Source of the DNA: Zeugodacus cucurbitae
Lineage: Eukaryota > Arthropoda > Insecta > Diptera > Tephritidae
Direction of reading: 5' to 3'
Assembly: GCF_028554725.1 (NCBI RefSeq)
Contig: NC_071668.1
Span: 10,709,001 to 10,773,000, forward strand
Length of the DNA stretch: 64,000 nucleotides
Shown here: one piece after another, positions 12,421-27,700 of the stretch
Position numbering within the stretch: position 1 is the first letter of the stretch
How the letters are laid out: each line of letters starts with the position of its first letter
Program-made: the position numbers and the translations under genes
The notes under the pieces: generated by a model
The model's input: only the letters and a program-made list of their open reading frames with translations
What the model was told of the DNA's origin: nothing
Database searches by the model: none

Positions 12421-12733
12421 AACAACAAAAATATTAATTTTTATATTGAAGAAGCAAACCTCAATTTTTATGTAATCCTGTACACCACTCAATCAGGCAC
12501 ATTTAAAATGTATTTAAAATAATTTATTGGTAATACTAATATAAAAAATGTCGCTTTCTTCTTATTAAAATGCACTTACTTATATTCATAATTATGTGCA
12601 TAAAGATTACTAGAGTCCGATCGATTAATAGGAATCGGCCTAACACTACAGATTACGTATATATGTATTTATGTATGAATATTAATGCTACTTATTGAGA
12701 TTTGTTTGTCCATACAAATTGTATTATTCCTTC

Positions 12734-15700
12734 TCAAGCTATGACATCAGTACGGCGTCTTATAATGTTATGTGAAATATGTGTGCCATTATTGATAATA
12801 TCCTCCGGTCGGGGCTCAATTTCGTAATGTGTATAACCGTCAACATCGTCGAGTTCTTTACAATTGAATTTGGCCAACAATGTACCGCGTCCAGCATATG
12901 GTGGCACATATTTGAAAGTGGAAGCAGCGGTACCACCCACGGGGATTTCGGCGATCTAAAATTGTAGAAGAAGATATTTTTTTTTAATTTTATATACTTT
13001 TTTATACTAAGCCCGTTCTGTTGCACACTATTGTTCATATTTGAAATTTTGAATTTGAATTTTCTCATACCTTAAACCGCAATGCTTTCTCAATGCCCGG
13101 TCCCTCAATATAGAACATACCCTTCTTAAGCGGTATGGGCAGAGGATTCGTTAAGCGTACAATCACATCGACGGGCTGCTGTGACACTATTTTGCCTTGG
13201 AATGTGAATTTGATATCCGGTTTGCGTACGCGGAAATCATCTTGCGCGTAATATTCATAATCGGTACCTTTCACTTTAGCAGCACAGGATATATTAAAAG
13301 CAGCCTGAAATTAAAAATATGCGTATTTACAAATACTTCTGAAATATAAGCACACAAAACTAGTACGAATAACAACATATTTACATACATACCTGTCTTG
13401 AAATATTGATAGCATTTTTTTTATTGAAATTATACTTTTCATTTAAGTCACTCTATACTCACTTGTGATGTCAATTTTTTAAAGTATTCATCGAATTGCA
13501 CTTCCATACGCACGAATTCCGACATTTCCGGCTTCAATTCGAGTTCGAATGGCAACGATTTCACCTCCTCGGCATTGGTACCCGTATACAACACAGCATC
13601 GCAGTTTAGCTGACCACTCGCCACGTGCGTGTCGTCTTTGGATTTGTTTGTAATCTTTACAATAACTGTAAAACTCTCACCGATCTTTATATCATCCTTC
13701 AGCGACATATCGAATTCGACATCGTTGAAATTGTCGTTTAAGTAATAACGGCTGAAAGCATGACCGGATTGCTTCAATGCCTTCAGCATTATGTTGCGTT
13801 CCTCATCAGTCTTCTCTTCATACTTGTATGTGGCTGTGATGTCTTCACGTTCCCATTTGAGCACCGCTTTCGTGCTGATCAAATGTCCAATCGCCAGTGT
13901 ATCCTTACGCAACAGCTTAATGGGTTGATATGGTCCATTATAACGCCAATATACCTTGTCGGCGTTCACTTCCGAATAAACGAAGCCACAGTCGAATGGG
14001 CGCAAGATTTCGCCGTTTTTAACCGCGATCACAGATGCCGGTCCCACACGGTACATACTGTCGGAGGGCTCTTGTGGTGTGGCATCCACTGCCTGCCAAC
14101 CGCCATAAGCGCCATATGGTCCGATACCCAAGTCGGGACGTTGCATCCACACCTCATTCCAAACGTGATAATTCCATATGGAGTCCGTGGTTTCCGCATC
14201 CAATTTCTTATTGTTCTGATCGATGAATATGTCCACTGTTAACGAACCTTGCGTATCATGCGCCGCCGAATAGCACGTGACTATGCGTGATGGTATGCCG
14301 AGCGTGCGCGCAATCGTTGTTAGTACACCGGAGAAATTCCAACATTGTCCATATTTCACTGGTTTCTGTGTTTTATAGAATTCTTGCAAGATTTCGGTGG
14401 AACCCACCCATTTAGTGGGCGCAGTGCCACCGGAGAAATCTTCGCTCCAATTGCCCAGTATAACACCATCATCATCCACCGAATTGACAGCGGCCGATAG
14501 CGCACGCGCCACACGCACTGGATCACCACGATAAGCGGCCGGTATGCGTCCCACGGTACCAATCAATTTGATCGCACATTCCAACACATGACGCTCGAAT
14601 TGTCCCAACTTCCACACAGATGGACGCATACGATTGTATGAGCCACGCCAAATGAGCGTCGTATCATGCATAACATATTCCTTGCGTTGATCATGATCCG
14701 GCAAATAGACTTGATCGTCCGGACACCATGGATTGAAGAGTATGTAAATCGGCACGGGTATGGTGAAGGTCTTTGAGCCATCATTTAGTAATTTCGTATC
14801 AATATCTAATTTCCATTCGGTCACCGGACAAGCGACAGCTGGTTTTATAAGCACCGTTAGCACTTTGTCCTCATGCGACTCAATGCCAGCAGCCCACTCC
14901 AGTGGATCGCCTAGGTAGTCTATGCCATCACGCGGCACCAGACCCACCAATGTGCCATGTCCCGGAGTGGGTTTGCTTTCATCGGCAACGGTTAATATAA
15001 AACTGATGGCATCACGTGTGGGATTATATGAGCGATTGAAATGTATACGCAAACGAAATGGATCACCGCGTCGCACAATTAACGCCTCTTTCGCGGCGAA
15101 GAAGTGATCTGTTTTGTGTTCGTCATTGTTCTCGGTCAGGCAGAGATCAGCGTTGTGTACGGTGAGTACGTCATCGGCTTCGTCTGCAAGCATGTAGATT
15201 GAGTTAGATACGTTTATGGGATTAAATTGAAAATAGATTTACAAAAATTATATTTTATCCATTTTTAGAGAATACTTTGATCTTGAAAATTATTTAATAT
15301 GCTAATTAGATAGTAAATATTATTCTTAAATTTCATAAAGTGGATAAACTCGACTTGCACTCCTGCTCTCTGAGAGCACTCATCAGCATCTCGGTATAAG
15401 GGAGCTGTGGGACGGCATATCAAACTCCTTACGTACAACTGAAACCGAAACCATTGGTTTTCGGAAAAGCCAAAAAAAACAGCTGGTATGATGAGGATTG
15501 TCGTCTCGCAGTGGAGAGAAAACAGACTGCCTACCTCGCAATGTTGCGATCGACCGCAACACGAGCGGGATGGGAAAGATACCGAGAGCTGAAGAGGGAA
15601 GCGAGACGCATTTGCAGACAAAAAAAGAAAGAGGCCGAAATGCGTGAGTATGAAAAGCTTGAAAAGCTGGCCGACAGGGGTAATGCTCGAAAATTTTACG

Positions 15701-18700
15701 AAAAGATCCGGCGACTAACTGAAGGTTTCAAGACCGGAGCACACTCCTGTAGGATCCCCAGAGGTGATCCAGTTATTGATGACCAGAGTATACTGAGTTT
15801 GTGGAGGGAACACTTCTCCAGCCTGCTGAATGGCAGTGAAAGTACAACAACAGGAGATGGCGAACCCGATTCCCCAATCGACGACGATGGAGCAGATGTT
15901 CCATTGCCCGACCGTGAAGAAATTCGAATAGCAATTACCCGCTTGAAGAACAATAAGGCGGCGGGGGCCGATGGATTACCGGCCGAACTATTCAAATACG
16001 GCGGCGAAGAGCTGATAAGGCGCTTGCATCAGCTTCTTTGCAGAATATGGTCGGAAGAAAGCATGCTTGACGATTGGAATCTCAGTGTACTCTGCCCAAT
16101 ACACAAAAAGGGAGACCCCACAATTTGCGCCAATTACCGTGGGATAAGCCTCCTCAACATCGCGTATAAGGTTCTGTCGAGCGTATTGTGTGAAAGACTA
16201 AAGCCCACCGTCAACAAACTGATTGGACCTTATCAGTGTGGCTTTAGACCTGGAAAATCAACAGACCAGATATTCACCATGCGCCAAATTTTGGAGAAGA
16301 CCCGTGAAAATAGGATCGACACACACCATCTCTTTGTCGGCTTTCGACAGCACGAAAAGGAGTTGCCTTTATGCCGCGATGTCTGAATTTGGTATCCCAG
16401 CAAAACTAATACGGCTGTGTAAACTTACGTTGAGCAACACCAAAAGTTCCGTCAGGATCGGGAAGGACCTCTCCGAGCCGTTCGATACCAGACGAGGTTT
16501 CAGACAAGATGACTCACTATCGTGCGACTTCTTTAACTTGATGCTGGAGAAAATTATAAGAGCTGCAGAGCTAAATAGAGAAGGTACAATCTTCTACAAG
16601 AGTGTACAGCTACTGGCGTACGCCGATGATATCGATATCATTGGAAACAACACCCGCGCCGTTAGTTCTGCTTTTTCCAGACTGGATAAGGAAGCGAAGC
16701 GAATGGGTATGGTGGTGAACGAGGACAAGACGAAATATCTCCTGTCATCAAACAAACAGTCAGCGCATTCGCGTCTTGGCTCCCACGTCACTGTTGACAG
16801 TCATAACTTTGAAGTTGTAGATAATTTCGTCTACCTGGGAACCAGGATTAACAGCAATAACAGCAATAACAATTCCCGTCCTACTTTACGGTGCAGAAGC
16901 GTGGACGATGTCAACATCCGATGAGACGGCACTAGGAGTTTTCGAGAGAAAGGTTTTGCGGAAGATTTATGGTCCCTTAAACATTGGCAACGGCGAATAC
17001 CGCAGACGATGGAACGATGAGCTGTATGTGTTATTCGACAACATAGACATAGTCCAGCGTATAAAAAAACAGCGGCTACGCTGGCTAGGTCATGTTGTTC
17101 GAATGGATGAAAGTGCTCCAGCTCTGAAAGTATTCGATGCAGTACCCGCTGGTGAAAGCCTAGGAAGAGGGAGACCTCCACTCCGATGAAAGGACCAGGT
17201 GGAGAGGGACCTGGCTTCGCTTGGTATAACCAATTGGTGCCAAACTGCCAGAAGGAGGGATACGTGGCGCGCTGTTTTGGACTCGGCTATAACCGCGTAA
17301 GCGGTGTCTACGCCAGTCAAGAAGAAGAGGATAAATTTTGGAGTTAAAGACATTTAAGTGTATTTGTGAGTGAGTTGTAAGTTGCTGAAAACAAGTAAGG
17401 AAGGGCTCCAGCCGATTATTAGATACTCTCACAATTTATAAGTAGTGTAAGTTTAGTATCTGAATTATTTATATATTGTATATCTACAAAATTGGAAATA
17501 TAATAATGGATTTAACTCCTTTTCGTTATCAAATCAAGTCATGCTTTATTTTACATGTCCTTTTTAGTTTCATTAATAAAATTCTCAACCGGATCAATCG
17601 AAATTAGTACATTCAGCAGATTAATGATAAAAGAGGTAAGTACCGTTACTTATGGTATATACGTAATCATCAATAAATGGTTTGAAAATTAAGTAATTGG
17701 GTATATGAGAGCTATATGAAGATCAGTACCGTTAACACCCATTTTTGAAAACAATGAACGGACATTCGTATATCAATATAGGGTACATCGGTATAGAGAC
17801 CGATTTCGAAAATTTTTTAAAGAGGATTGAAGGCTTTAATACTGATTTTATACATTTCAATTAATTGGACAAGATCATGAAATCGTTATTTCCGCTAAGT
17901 TTTGTGCGTGATAACGGTATTAGTTTCGGAAATTCCACTCTCACCCTGGTGAAGATTAGGCTTCAAACTCTAGAATGCTTAGCAAGCAAGTTTCATTTTG
18001 ACCTTTATAGCAGTTAATTTACATGTTATACAAATTAATACCGGCTACTCATCATCAAATCACGCAGCTATTAACATATTGCTTATAAAACCTGTAAACT
18101 GGCACATCATTTAAATTTAAAAGACAAGTTTTTTTTTTCGAAACCGTGATTTGCAAAATTTGTGTTTTCTAATGAGAATTAATTTCAATTCAAACAAGTT
18201 TCAAAAATTTCTAATAATTTACAGATATTTCTGAAAGAGTTAATGATGTTGTTAAAATACCAATTTGTAAAACAAGTACTCGTTCATTTTTTTAAAAGGA
18301 GAGTAGTCTCTAATATTTTATATATGTATATTATACATACAATAATCTCCAAGTAAATTTTGGAATAAACGAACAGACATTAATACATACATACATATCC
18401 GTATAGAAAAATACACAAAACAGCTGTGTAGGGTGTGAATAAAAATATGGCAAATTTTAAAAATAAATATAATGACTATGGAATAGTATTTTACTTTTGT
18501 GTAATGTACATATGTATGTAAGTATAAAATCTCTAGTTTATTTTGTGCCAAATTGATGATCTCATAAATAATTTACTTAAAGTGTGGCAAACGTAGGCGC
18601 CTCGAGCCAGAAACGCATGCAAATTTTTGATGCATAATCTTAAATACATATGTACATACATGTAGGTACATATGCCGATCTGTTTGTAATTGTTATTAGT

Positions 18701-21700
18701 TTATATACATGTGTACAGTAACTGTTTGTTTAATAAAGATTTGAAAACTAGTTTTATGAACACGGTGCAAAGTTCCGGCAAAAATAATATTTTAGAGCAG
18801 TTTTCTAGATTTTTGAAGCTATGTATTAATAGATAATTTGAAATAAAAAAAATTTAGAAGGTAAAAATTTAAAAATAATTTTATTATTTTTTGATAAAAT
18901 TGTACTGCACTCAAAACTCTACCTCTACCAATAACCACTTGCATATGAACTAATGAGAAAAGTATACCCTGTATTATATTAATATAACTTCTTCTAGGTA
19001 AAAGTGTAAATAAGAAAGCAAAAATTATCTAATTTATGTCCACTAAAAGACATTGAAAATATGTATATAATTTCAATTAAAGTTCATTGCTGTATTGATT
19101 CAATCAATAAATTTAGCATTTTATGCGTAAAATAATGTCGCGCAACGAAAACGACAGTTATTTATATCAGTTAAGAAAAACAACTTTTAGTTGCTGTATT
19201 TGTTGAAAATGTTGTTGTAGAAACTTAAATAATTAGATTTTTTTCTTGTAAACTGTAGGTAAGGAAAGTCACTCATACGCAATGTGGGACACAAATGCAA
19301 TTATTCAGGAAAATACTCAATTTCGTTTAAATCAAATCGTCCCAGTAGAAGTCAGTTGAATTAGAAATATATTTGGCGAGATTTTTTATTTATTTAGGAA
19401 ACACTTATTTTGCTACCAAAAGTCATTGAATATCTTGTTTAACTATAATCTGAATATTTTTTTTTCTATTTTATTAAAACAATTACAAGTAGAATGTGGA
19501 ATGAATTAATTTAACCATCTAACTGTGCGCACGAAATCTTAAGGGGTTAGGGGTAGTCAGGTTGATTTTCATCAATTCACAAAATTCCAAAAATAAATTT
19601 TTTGCATTTTGGTTTAGTGTAATATCTTAAAAATATTCTCTGAAAATTTTTAGTTGATCCGATAATTACTTTTTGAGTTATTCGCCAAAGAGTGCTCGGG
19701 CGCTCAAAACCGCTCGGATAAAACTTTAAATGCGTTTTTTTTCACAACAATGTTTTTCGAACTGGTGACAACTGTAACTCGAAAACCGCACAGCAGATTT
19801 TTAGTGAAATTTATACAGCTTTTAGAATACTTTATTATGTAAGGCCTGATCGAAGGATTTTTTTTTTTTTTTAAATTCGATTTTTTAAGACCAAGACAGT
19901 TAATTTTTTCCCGAAAATCTAGAAAAATTTTTCCTGAGGCCGCCATTTTTTTAAATTGATTATCTCTCTTTTTTTAAATTGTATTATCTATTTATAAAAC
20001 GAGTTTTTCTTATAATATTATAGAATATAATATAATTAATTTTATAATAATTTAATAATTTTTATTTTTTCAAATTTTGGTGATTTTGAGTCAAAACATT
20101 GTGTAATAATGCCATATTATTACTTTTGTAAAATAATATGATTTAATAGAAAAAAAATTACTGAAAATTCTAATTTTTCTCTCACTACCCCTAACCCCTT
20201 AAGTAAAGGTTTGAAGAGTTGAGAAATTATGAAAAACTGTTTAGCAGGACTGAGCATAATTCAATAGAACAGCTTTTAGAACTATAAAACTTGCTAATCT
20301 TGTTTAGTTTTGAACAGATTTAAGATTTTAATACTTATTGTTGGTCCTTAAATATGCATATACAATAAATAAAGAAATATTGTAGAAAAACATGTTTGGC
20401 ATTTCCGAAAGTGTCAGAATCAAGTTTGGTACTCAAAAAAACACCTGCAGAAAATCAAAATATCCCGCACCTCAACATATATAACCCCTTAAAGTCTGAT
20501 TGGGAAACACAAATTTTGTGTACTGAACTCTCCAAGCATAAAAGTTGTAGAACCGACCTCATTTGACGAGTTTTCTAAGCACCAGACACAAACGAGATGT
20601 TTCAAACACCATCAAGATAAAAACTTGATATTATCTTTTTAATATTTAATATTTTAATATTTAATGTCATTTCAATTAATATCGCTAACTCTTTCATACA
20701 TATTTTTTCAACAATTTTTTCTCATAAGAATTCGATACTGAGTCCAGGGAAGGATTCTATCCATTAAAAATGTTTGAAAAAATATTATCAACGTTTTCTC
20801 AATAATGTCTCATGAAATACGAAAAATATGCACCTGTATGAAAATTTCTAATTGCTGACCTTGCCTAATTTTGAAAAGAAAACACACATTTACGCGTACG
20901 AAATGCAGACATTAACGGGTTCAAAACACTGTCTAATCGATTACTTGCTTGCGCATTGTGTAAGACAACTAACAATTAGAAATTACATATTTGATTAAAA
21001 GGGCGTTTCATTAAGCTTTATCAGCTAATTAAATAAAAACTTTTTACCAAAAGTTGTATTATTACTAGACTGAAGAAGTTACTATAATTATAAGTACGCA
21101 TAACAAGAAGAAAACCAAAAAGTGTAAAAAAATGCTTTGCACAATTTCATAAAGCCCAAAAGTTTCACTAATTTAAGTGAAATATTAATTTCTATCTAAG
21201 AAACCCGCACTTCTTTTTTAAAGCCCACTTTGTGCAATAGGCCCACCACACAAATCAAATATATAAAGGACACGCGAAGGCTGTTTCCACACACACACCG
21301 CGAGTGAACCAATCAGCAGAGACGGTTGTCAAACACTTAGACTCGCAATACCGGAAGCACTGCCCCAAAGCTATAAATTAACTAGTGTATATAGAACAAA
21401 GCCAAAAACAACAAGCAATAATAGCAGTCACTCAACCACCAACCATGGCGGCAAACAAAATGGAGTTTGACAACATAAACGGCGCACGACGCGTCATACA
21501 AGTCCTACAATACATGGGCCTCTGGCGCTACAATGGCACGCCATGGCAAACGTTATACGCCACATATTCCTACATTTTACACTTCACATTCACCTTTCCG
21601 TACACGGTGATGATGTGGGTGGACGTGGTGCAGGCTTCCGATTTGGAAAAGTTCTCCTACATCATGTACATGTCGTTAACGGAATTGGCTTTGTTGGCCA

Positions 21701-24700
21701 AGGTCGCCAATGTTTGGTTGAATTCGAAAATACTGGTGCACTTCTTTCACACATTGGCCAATGACGAGGTGTACCAACTGCGTTCGGCGGCGGAACGCAC
21801 ACTTTGGTCCACCGTACACAGATATTATCGTTTCATTGCATTCATGTATTTCGCAATGAGCATTACGCTAGTGACGAGCGCTTTTGTGGGTGTGCTCTTC
21901 TCGGCGGAATACGAATTGCCGTTTCCTTATGCGCCGCCATTCGAGTGGCGTAACGAGCACGGCTATTGGTATGCATACTTTTATGAGTTGGTGGCGATGC
22001 CGGTAACATGTTTCTCCAATTGTGGCCTCGATATGATTCAGTGCTATATGCTTTTGCATTTGTCGTTGTGTTATCAAATGATTGGACGTCGCTTGCGGGA
22101 GATGGGACAATGGCAGGCGCAGTTGGGACGCTTAAGCGGTTTCAGTGAAGTGCGTTTCTTAGATGAATTTGTCGGGATTGCAAAATTGCATGGTACCACG
22201 AAGCAGTAAGCATGTGAATACATACATATATGCAGTTGAACTTCCATAACTCGGACTTCTACAACTGGAAGTTCTCCTTAACTCGCACGCTTGAATTGGC
22301 AATAGAAGTCAAATTTCATACAAATTCTATAACTCGGAAGTGTCTCTAACTCGAAATTTTTTGTGATTCGAGTTAGGGAATTTCAACTGTATATAAATTA
22401 CAAAAAATGTTTTATGTTTTTTGACTAATTTCTTTCGTTCTCAAGACTCACGGCCAACTGCGAGACTTTCGTTTCTTTTCCTTTTCTTATACAAATAATG
22501 TGCTCCTCATTTGTACTCTGTTTCAGTGCCTACCGATTGCAACAGGTAAATTTTTATATCGAATTAAAAAAATGGAAGCAAATTCATATTTAAATATTCA
22601 AGACTTTGGGGTATTGACCTTCTTTCCTCTATATTTCTGCGAACTTTCAACATACTTTTAGTATTATAATAATTATAACATTTAGTAGTATAAATGAAGA
22701 ATTCTACTAGTTTAAAGGCAGTTTGAGAGATACTCTTTACTTTCTTGAAATACAAATCTTAATCTTTAATATTAATATTTATTGAAATAGGATCTGATAG
22801 ATTTATTTCCTATCACTGCGCTGAAAAGTAGGCAACTTTAGTGAAAGTTTCATCCGACATGTCAAATATAGTATCTAGTTTGCCTGTCGTTGTCTAGAAT
22901 TGCAAAAATTATTGCCGGGAATATTTACTGAACAAATAAAGTTACTTTCGAAAAATTTCTCAATCCCGAGCAATAGCTTTGTTGAAAATATGAGAGTTTT
23001 AAGTACTGCCCGTCATGCTTTCTATTAGTTATTTAGTCTATAAACTCGATTTTTTCTCGAAAAGTAACTAAAATTTGACATATATCTGTCGTACTGATTT
23101 TAACATTACAGTTGAACTTCCATAACTCGAAATTCTCTATAACTAGAACTCTTGTATCGGCAATAGAAGTCAAATTTCATTCAAATTACCATCCATAACT
23201 CGAAGGCTCCCTAACCCGAAGTTGTTTTCGGGAATTATAGTGATTCGAGTTAGTGAAGTTCAGCAGTATTATTGTCTATTAAATTAAATCTATAGAAATA
23301 ACGCTAAAACGGTTTTAGAATTTTGCTCGGAAACTTCTGTTAACCTTTGTATATCCTTACACAACATAGCTAACTACCTAAAAATTTTTTTTTTTTATAC
23401 AAATATATTATTTATGAGAATTTCTCAACTACAGGTCAGCATTTCCGAGAATCCTTCACAATTTTGCACATTAATTTTGGCAGTGATTGTAATGATTCTA
23501 CAAATTTTCGTACCCTGCTATTGTGGTAATGAAATTATCTTGAGTTCTGGCGCTTTAAATAATGCCATCTACAATGCCGATTGGATACAGTGTACACCAA
23601 AAATACGCAAATACTTGATTATCTATATGGAAATGCTGCAGGTGCCGGTAAAAGTGCGAGCAGGGAACTTTTTCGAAATTGGACTGCCGGTTTTTGTCAA
23701 GGTAACGGTTAATTGGTTTATTGCAAATGGTAATTTCCAAAATTGTTTAAATTTTTTTGCTGTCTTACAGACAATGAATAATACCTATAGCTTAATGGCA
23801 TTGCTGCTTAATATGAATAAATAATATGTGAGCGACTTGATTAGATTTTAATTGCTGGCAGAGAAAAGAGCGGAGCAGCACTCATATTATCTCCAACTTA
23901 AACAAAATAAATTTCAGAATATTTTTCAAATCGAAAATCATGAAATTTTGGCATATTGTTGTCATATAGATCTCTGTATAAATTATAGACACACATAAAC
24001 CTTATTTATTGTGCTTTAAGTCAAACATTACGACACAATTAATTAGCCACTTATAAGTGGCAAAGAGAGTTTATTTCGAAACAAAAAAATATGAATAAGA
24101 AACCACACACGCATACCACTTAAGCACTTTAAAGCTGTATAGATAGCGCGGAAGCATTTGCTGTGCGCCAAAAAATAGAGAACAAATGCAAAAAAAAAAA
24201 CAATTTAACAAACACCGAAAACACGCAAAAGAATGAGTAAAAAAAAAATATGAAAGAAAAAAAAAAACAAGTAAATCTGGTAAATCAATGAAAGCATCCA
24301 AATGTTGCTATGAAGTCATCAGGCAATTTAGTACTAGCATTAAAACAATATTGTTGGACAATCAAAGAAATTGCACGCAGGCATGGAAATCAAATTAAAG
24401 TACTCTCAAGCATCTTTTTTTATAAAAATTTTGCTTAAAATAAAAATTGAATTTCTTTTAATTACTTTCATTTGCCGGACGTATGGCGCGATAGGGATTT
24501 ACAGGACGCGGTGGACTTATCCAGCGATTCACCCAACTCGGCACTATATTTGCATACCAACTGCTCATTTTTCACGATTTTGTTCTTTTAGATATTTCAC
24601 AATTTTTTCTTCAAAATATATTACACAATCTGTTTATATTTTTTAATAAAATATACGTTTGACACTTTTTCGGCACCAACACAGTTAGAATTTTTAGCTA

Positions 24701-27700
24701 AACGCGTTATTTATTGCTCGCTATAAAATTCGACCGGAACGTTGAAATTGCGCTTGTCTATTTAACTGAGATACTCGTACAAATATTTGACGTACGTCTC
24801 GAGCTTCAAAGTCGACTTGTTGTTAGCCCGTTGGCAAGCATTGATAAACTAAACAAAAATTTGTGTGCGAAACACAGCGGCATGGCGCTAACGCCACCGC
24901 TCGTACTCATCGATCATCAGCACTAGCAGCAGCAGCAAGAGCGTCATCAACGCTTTGGCGATCAGCGACAGTGAAGCAGACGCTCCCACATCAATTCTAC
25001 AATTATGCTATACACATACAGATATACAACTATTGTTATTAGATGACTACAAAAATTTTATATGTTCACTTGGTTTATAGAAGGGAGAGACTTGTTGGTA
25101 GAACAAAGATGTTTCACACACACATACATACATACCTTCAGTTATGTCAGGTAGTCAAGAATTAGCAATACTTGACTTTGTCTCTCAAAAGTCCGTACTC
25201 CATTATGACATCACCATTTACTCTTATTAACGGGAATTATGCTCGAAAAGTGTAACAACGGCGCATAGTGATTTCTTGATCTTCATTTCTTGGATTTGGG
25301 TTAAATACATTGAATGAGAGTAAAAGTGATTTCCGAAAGTGAATTCATTCATACATTCGTTCGTTCGTACTCGTAATCGTACTATGTTCACCACATGCGT
25401 AATTGTTTTGCGGTTATGGCTGTGTACTTTGTACAACAATGTCATGTTTACCGTTTCAATGAAAGTGGGCGACATTGGTGTTGAAGACTCAGCACTAAGT
25501 GTGATTAATTGTATTTGTATCCTCATTTTTTTCTGATTTATCAATAGAACCTTACGTAATAATTGTGGGATGTCTTTCGCCAGTGGGAAATTGACCTATA
25601 AATAAATTTATTTCGTGGTTGCTGGAAATTCCCAGTTTATGTATTTTAAATTAGTTCCTATACAATGAAAAAGGGGGTTGAAACTTTGCGGTCGATCAGT
25701 TTTGTGGTTTTCACTGAAGATTACCTCCGTAGAAGCAGGTATTGTCATACTTTCCGACCTATCTTTTCGACTTAATCTTAAAGTAATAGCCTTTAAAAGT
25801 ACTAACCCAAATATTAATAATTGCAAATTGTAAAGAGCTGATTCCAATTGGTCCACCAATTTATCAAATGCCGATTTTTTGTTGGTACTTGTCCTTATTC
25901 ATGTCTGGTAAGACCTTTTTAGCGGTATACAATGTGTATATCAATTCAATTTCCATAATATGGATTGAGGCTTATGAAGACCTTCTGTTTATATAAATCG
26001 ATTTTATTTTGCTAATAAATAGACAGGTGTTTTCAACCAGCTGGGCTACCGGCAAAGATCCTTAAAGCCGTCTAAGAACTGAACGACGTGGCTAACAGAC
26101 TGTAGTATTTTTTTATATGTATGGTTCGTCCATCACAGTTTCGACGCAGAAGAGTGATGAAACAATTTAGCACTTAAACGTTGGATATTATAAGGAATCT
26201 ATAAGTTAAGGAACATTACCAGAGACATGTGAGAAATATATTTTGATCGCAACTAGTGTTTGACGTTACGAAATCAGTTCAGAAATCAATCAATAAAGAT
26301 CAGTTTTAGGCTAAAACTTTTAGCAATCTTCAGATTTCCACAGCAATTAGAATGTATATTAATCTGCACTGAATTAAATAATTTGACAATGTGTTAAAAA
26401 AATAACGGGTATTTTAGTTTTTCGAAAAAAATATTTATACATTCGTCTTCATTAATGTTATCGCCTTCAAAATAGTCGCCATTCGATATCATGCACTCCG
26501 ATCGTCGAAACACTTCTTAAACTCGATTTTTATACCTTGAACAGGGTATATTAAGTTTGTCACGAAGTTTGTAACACCCAGGAGGAAGCGTCGGAGGCCC
26601 TATAAAGTATATATAGAAATGATCAGTATGTTGAACTGAGTCGATTTATCCATGTCTGTCTGTCTGTCCGTCCGTCTCTCTGTAAATATACGAACTAGTC
26701 CTTCAGTTTTTAAGATATCGTTTTGAAATTTTGCAGATGTTATTTTCTCTTCAAGAAGCTGCTCATTTGTCGGAGCTGCCGATATCGGACCACTATATCA
26801 TATAGCTGCCATACAAACTGAACGATCGGCATCTAGGGCTTGTATGGAAAACTTCCGCATTTTACTACATATCTTCACGAAATTTGGTGTGAGTTATTGT
26901 TCATAGAAATAATTTAATCTCCGAAAAAATTATTCAGATCGGTTCACTATAGCATATAGCTGCCATACAAACTGAACGATCGGAATCTAGGGCTTGTATG
27001 GAAAATTTTTCGCATTTGACGTGATAGCTTCACGAAATTTGACATGGATTAGTAAAATGTTTTCCTTTTTTTACTTACGTCTTTAGATTTGCTTAAACAC
27101 ATAGTTACAAAAAGAAATGCACCTGTGAAGGGTATATTAGCTTCGGTACAGCCGAAGTTAACGTTTTTTCTTGTTAGGATAGCCTTTGGCTCTTTCATCG
27201 TTTTTTCGTATGCTTGTAAAACGACGGCGCTTTAAGGTTGTCTTTTAGTTTCGGAAAAAGGAATAAGACAAACGAGGCCATTTCTGGCGAGAATATGGAG
27301 GCTGGGGCATCGTTACCGTTATTTTTTTTTAATTACAAAAATATTGACAAATGGACTTTTGTAAAATTGAAAATTTTAAAATTCCCGTTATTTTTTGAAC
27401 ACATTTGTACATTTGTATGCATTTACTACATTTAAACAGAAATAGTTGTATGACTTTTAGGAAACGTGCGAATTGTTTATTTAAAGTCAAATGCAACAAA
27501 TCAGCAGACAAATTTACTCTCAAAGTATGCACCCAATGGCGAGCGTGATAAATTCTTTAATGTAAACAAAATATAATAATTAATAAATTTGCATTTTCGT
27601 GCGCACAAAATTTTGAATACGATTATATTGCAATAATATTAAGACAAGTGGCTAATTTTAAACTATTAGAGGCAATTTTCGTTTAGTATAAATATTATAA

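Noticed and set aside
13760..14242. 160-codon plus-strand open frame
   Set aside because: It is the antisense of the transglutaminase catalytic exon, whose active-site residues are all present on the other strand.
19543..20198. Interstitial telomere repeats suggested by GGGGTTAGGGG
   Set aside because: The word occurs only once at each end in inverted orientation with TTAA flanks, which fits MITE ends; there is no tandem telomeric array.
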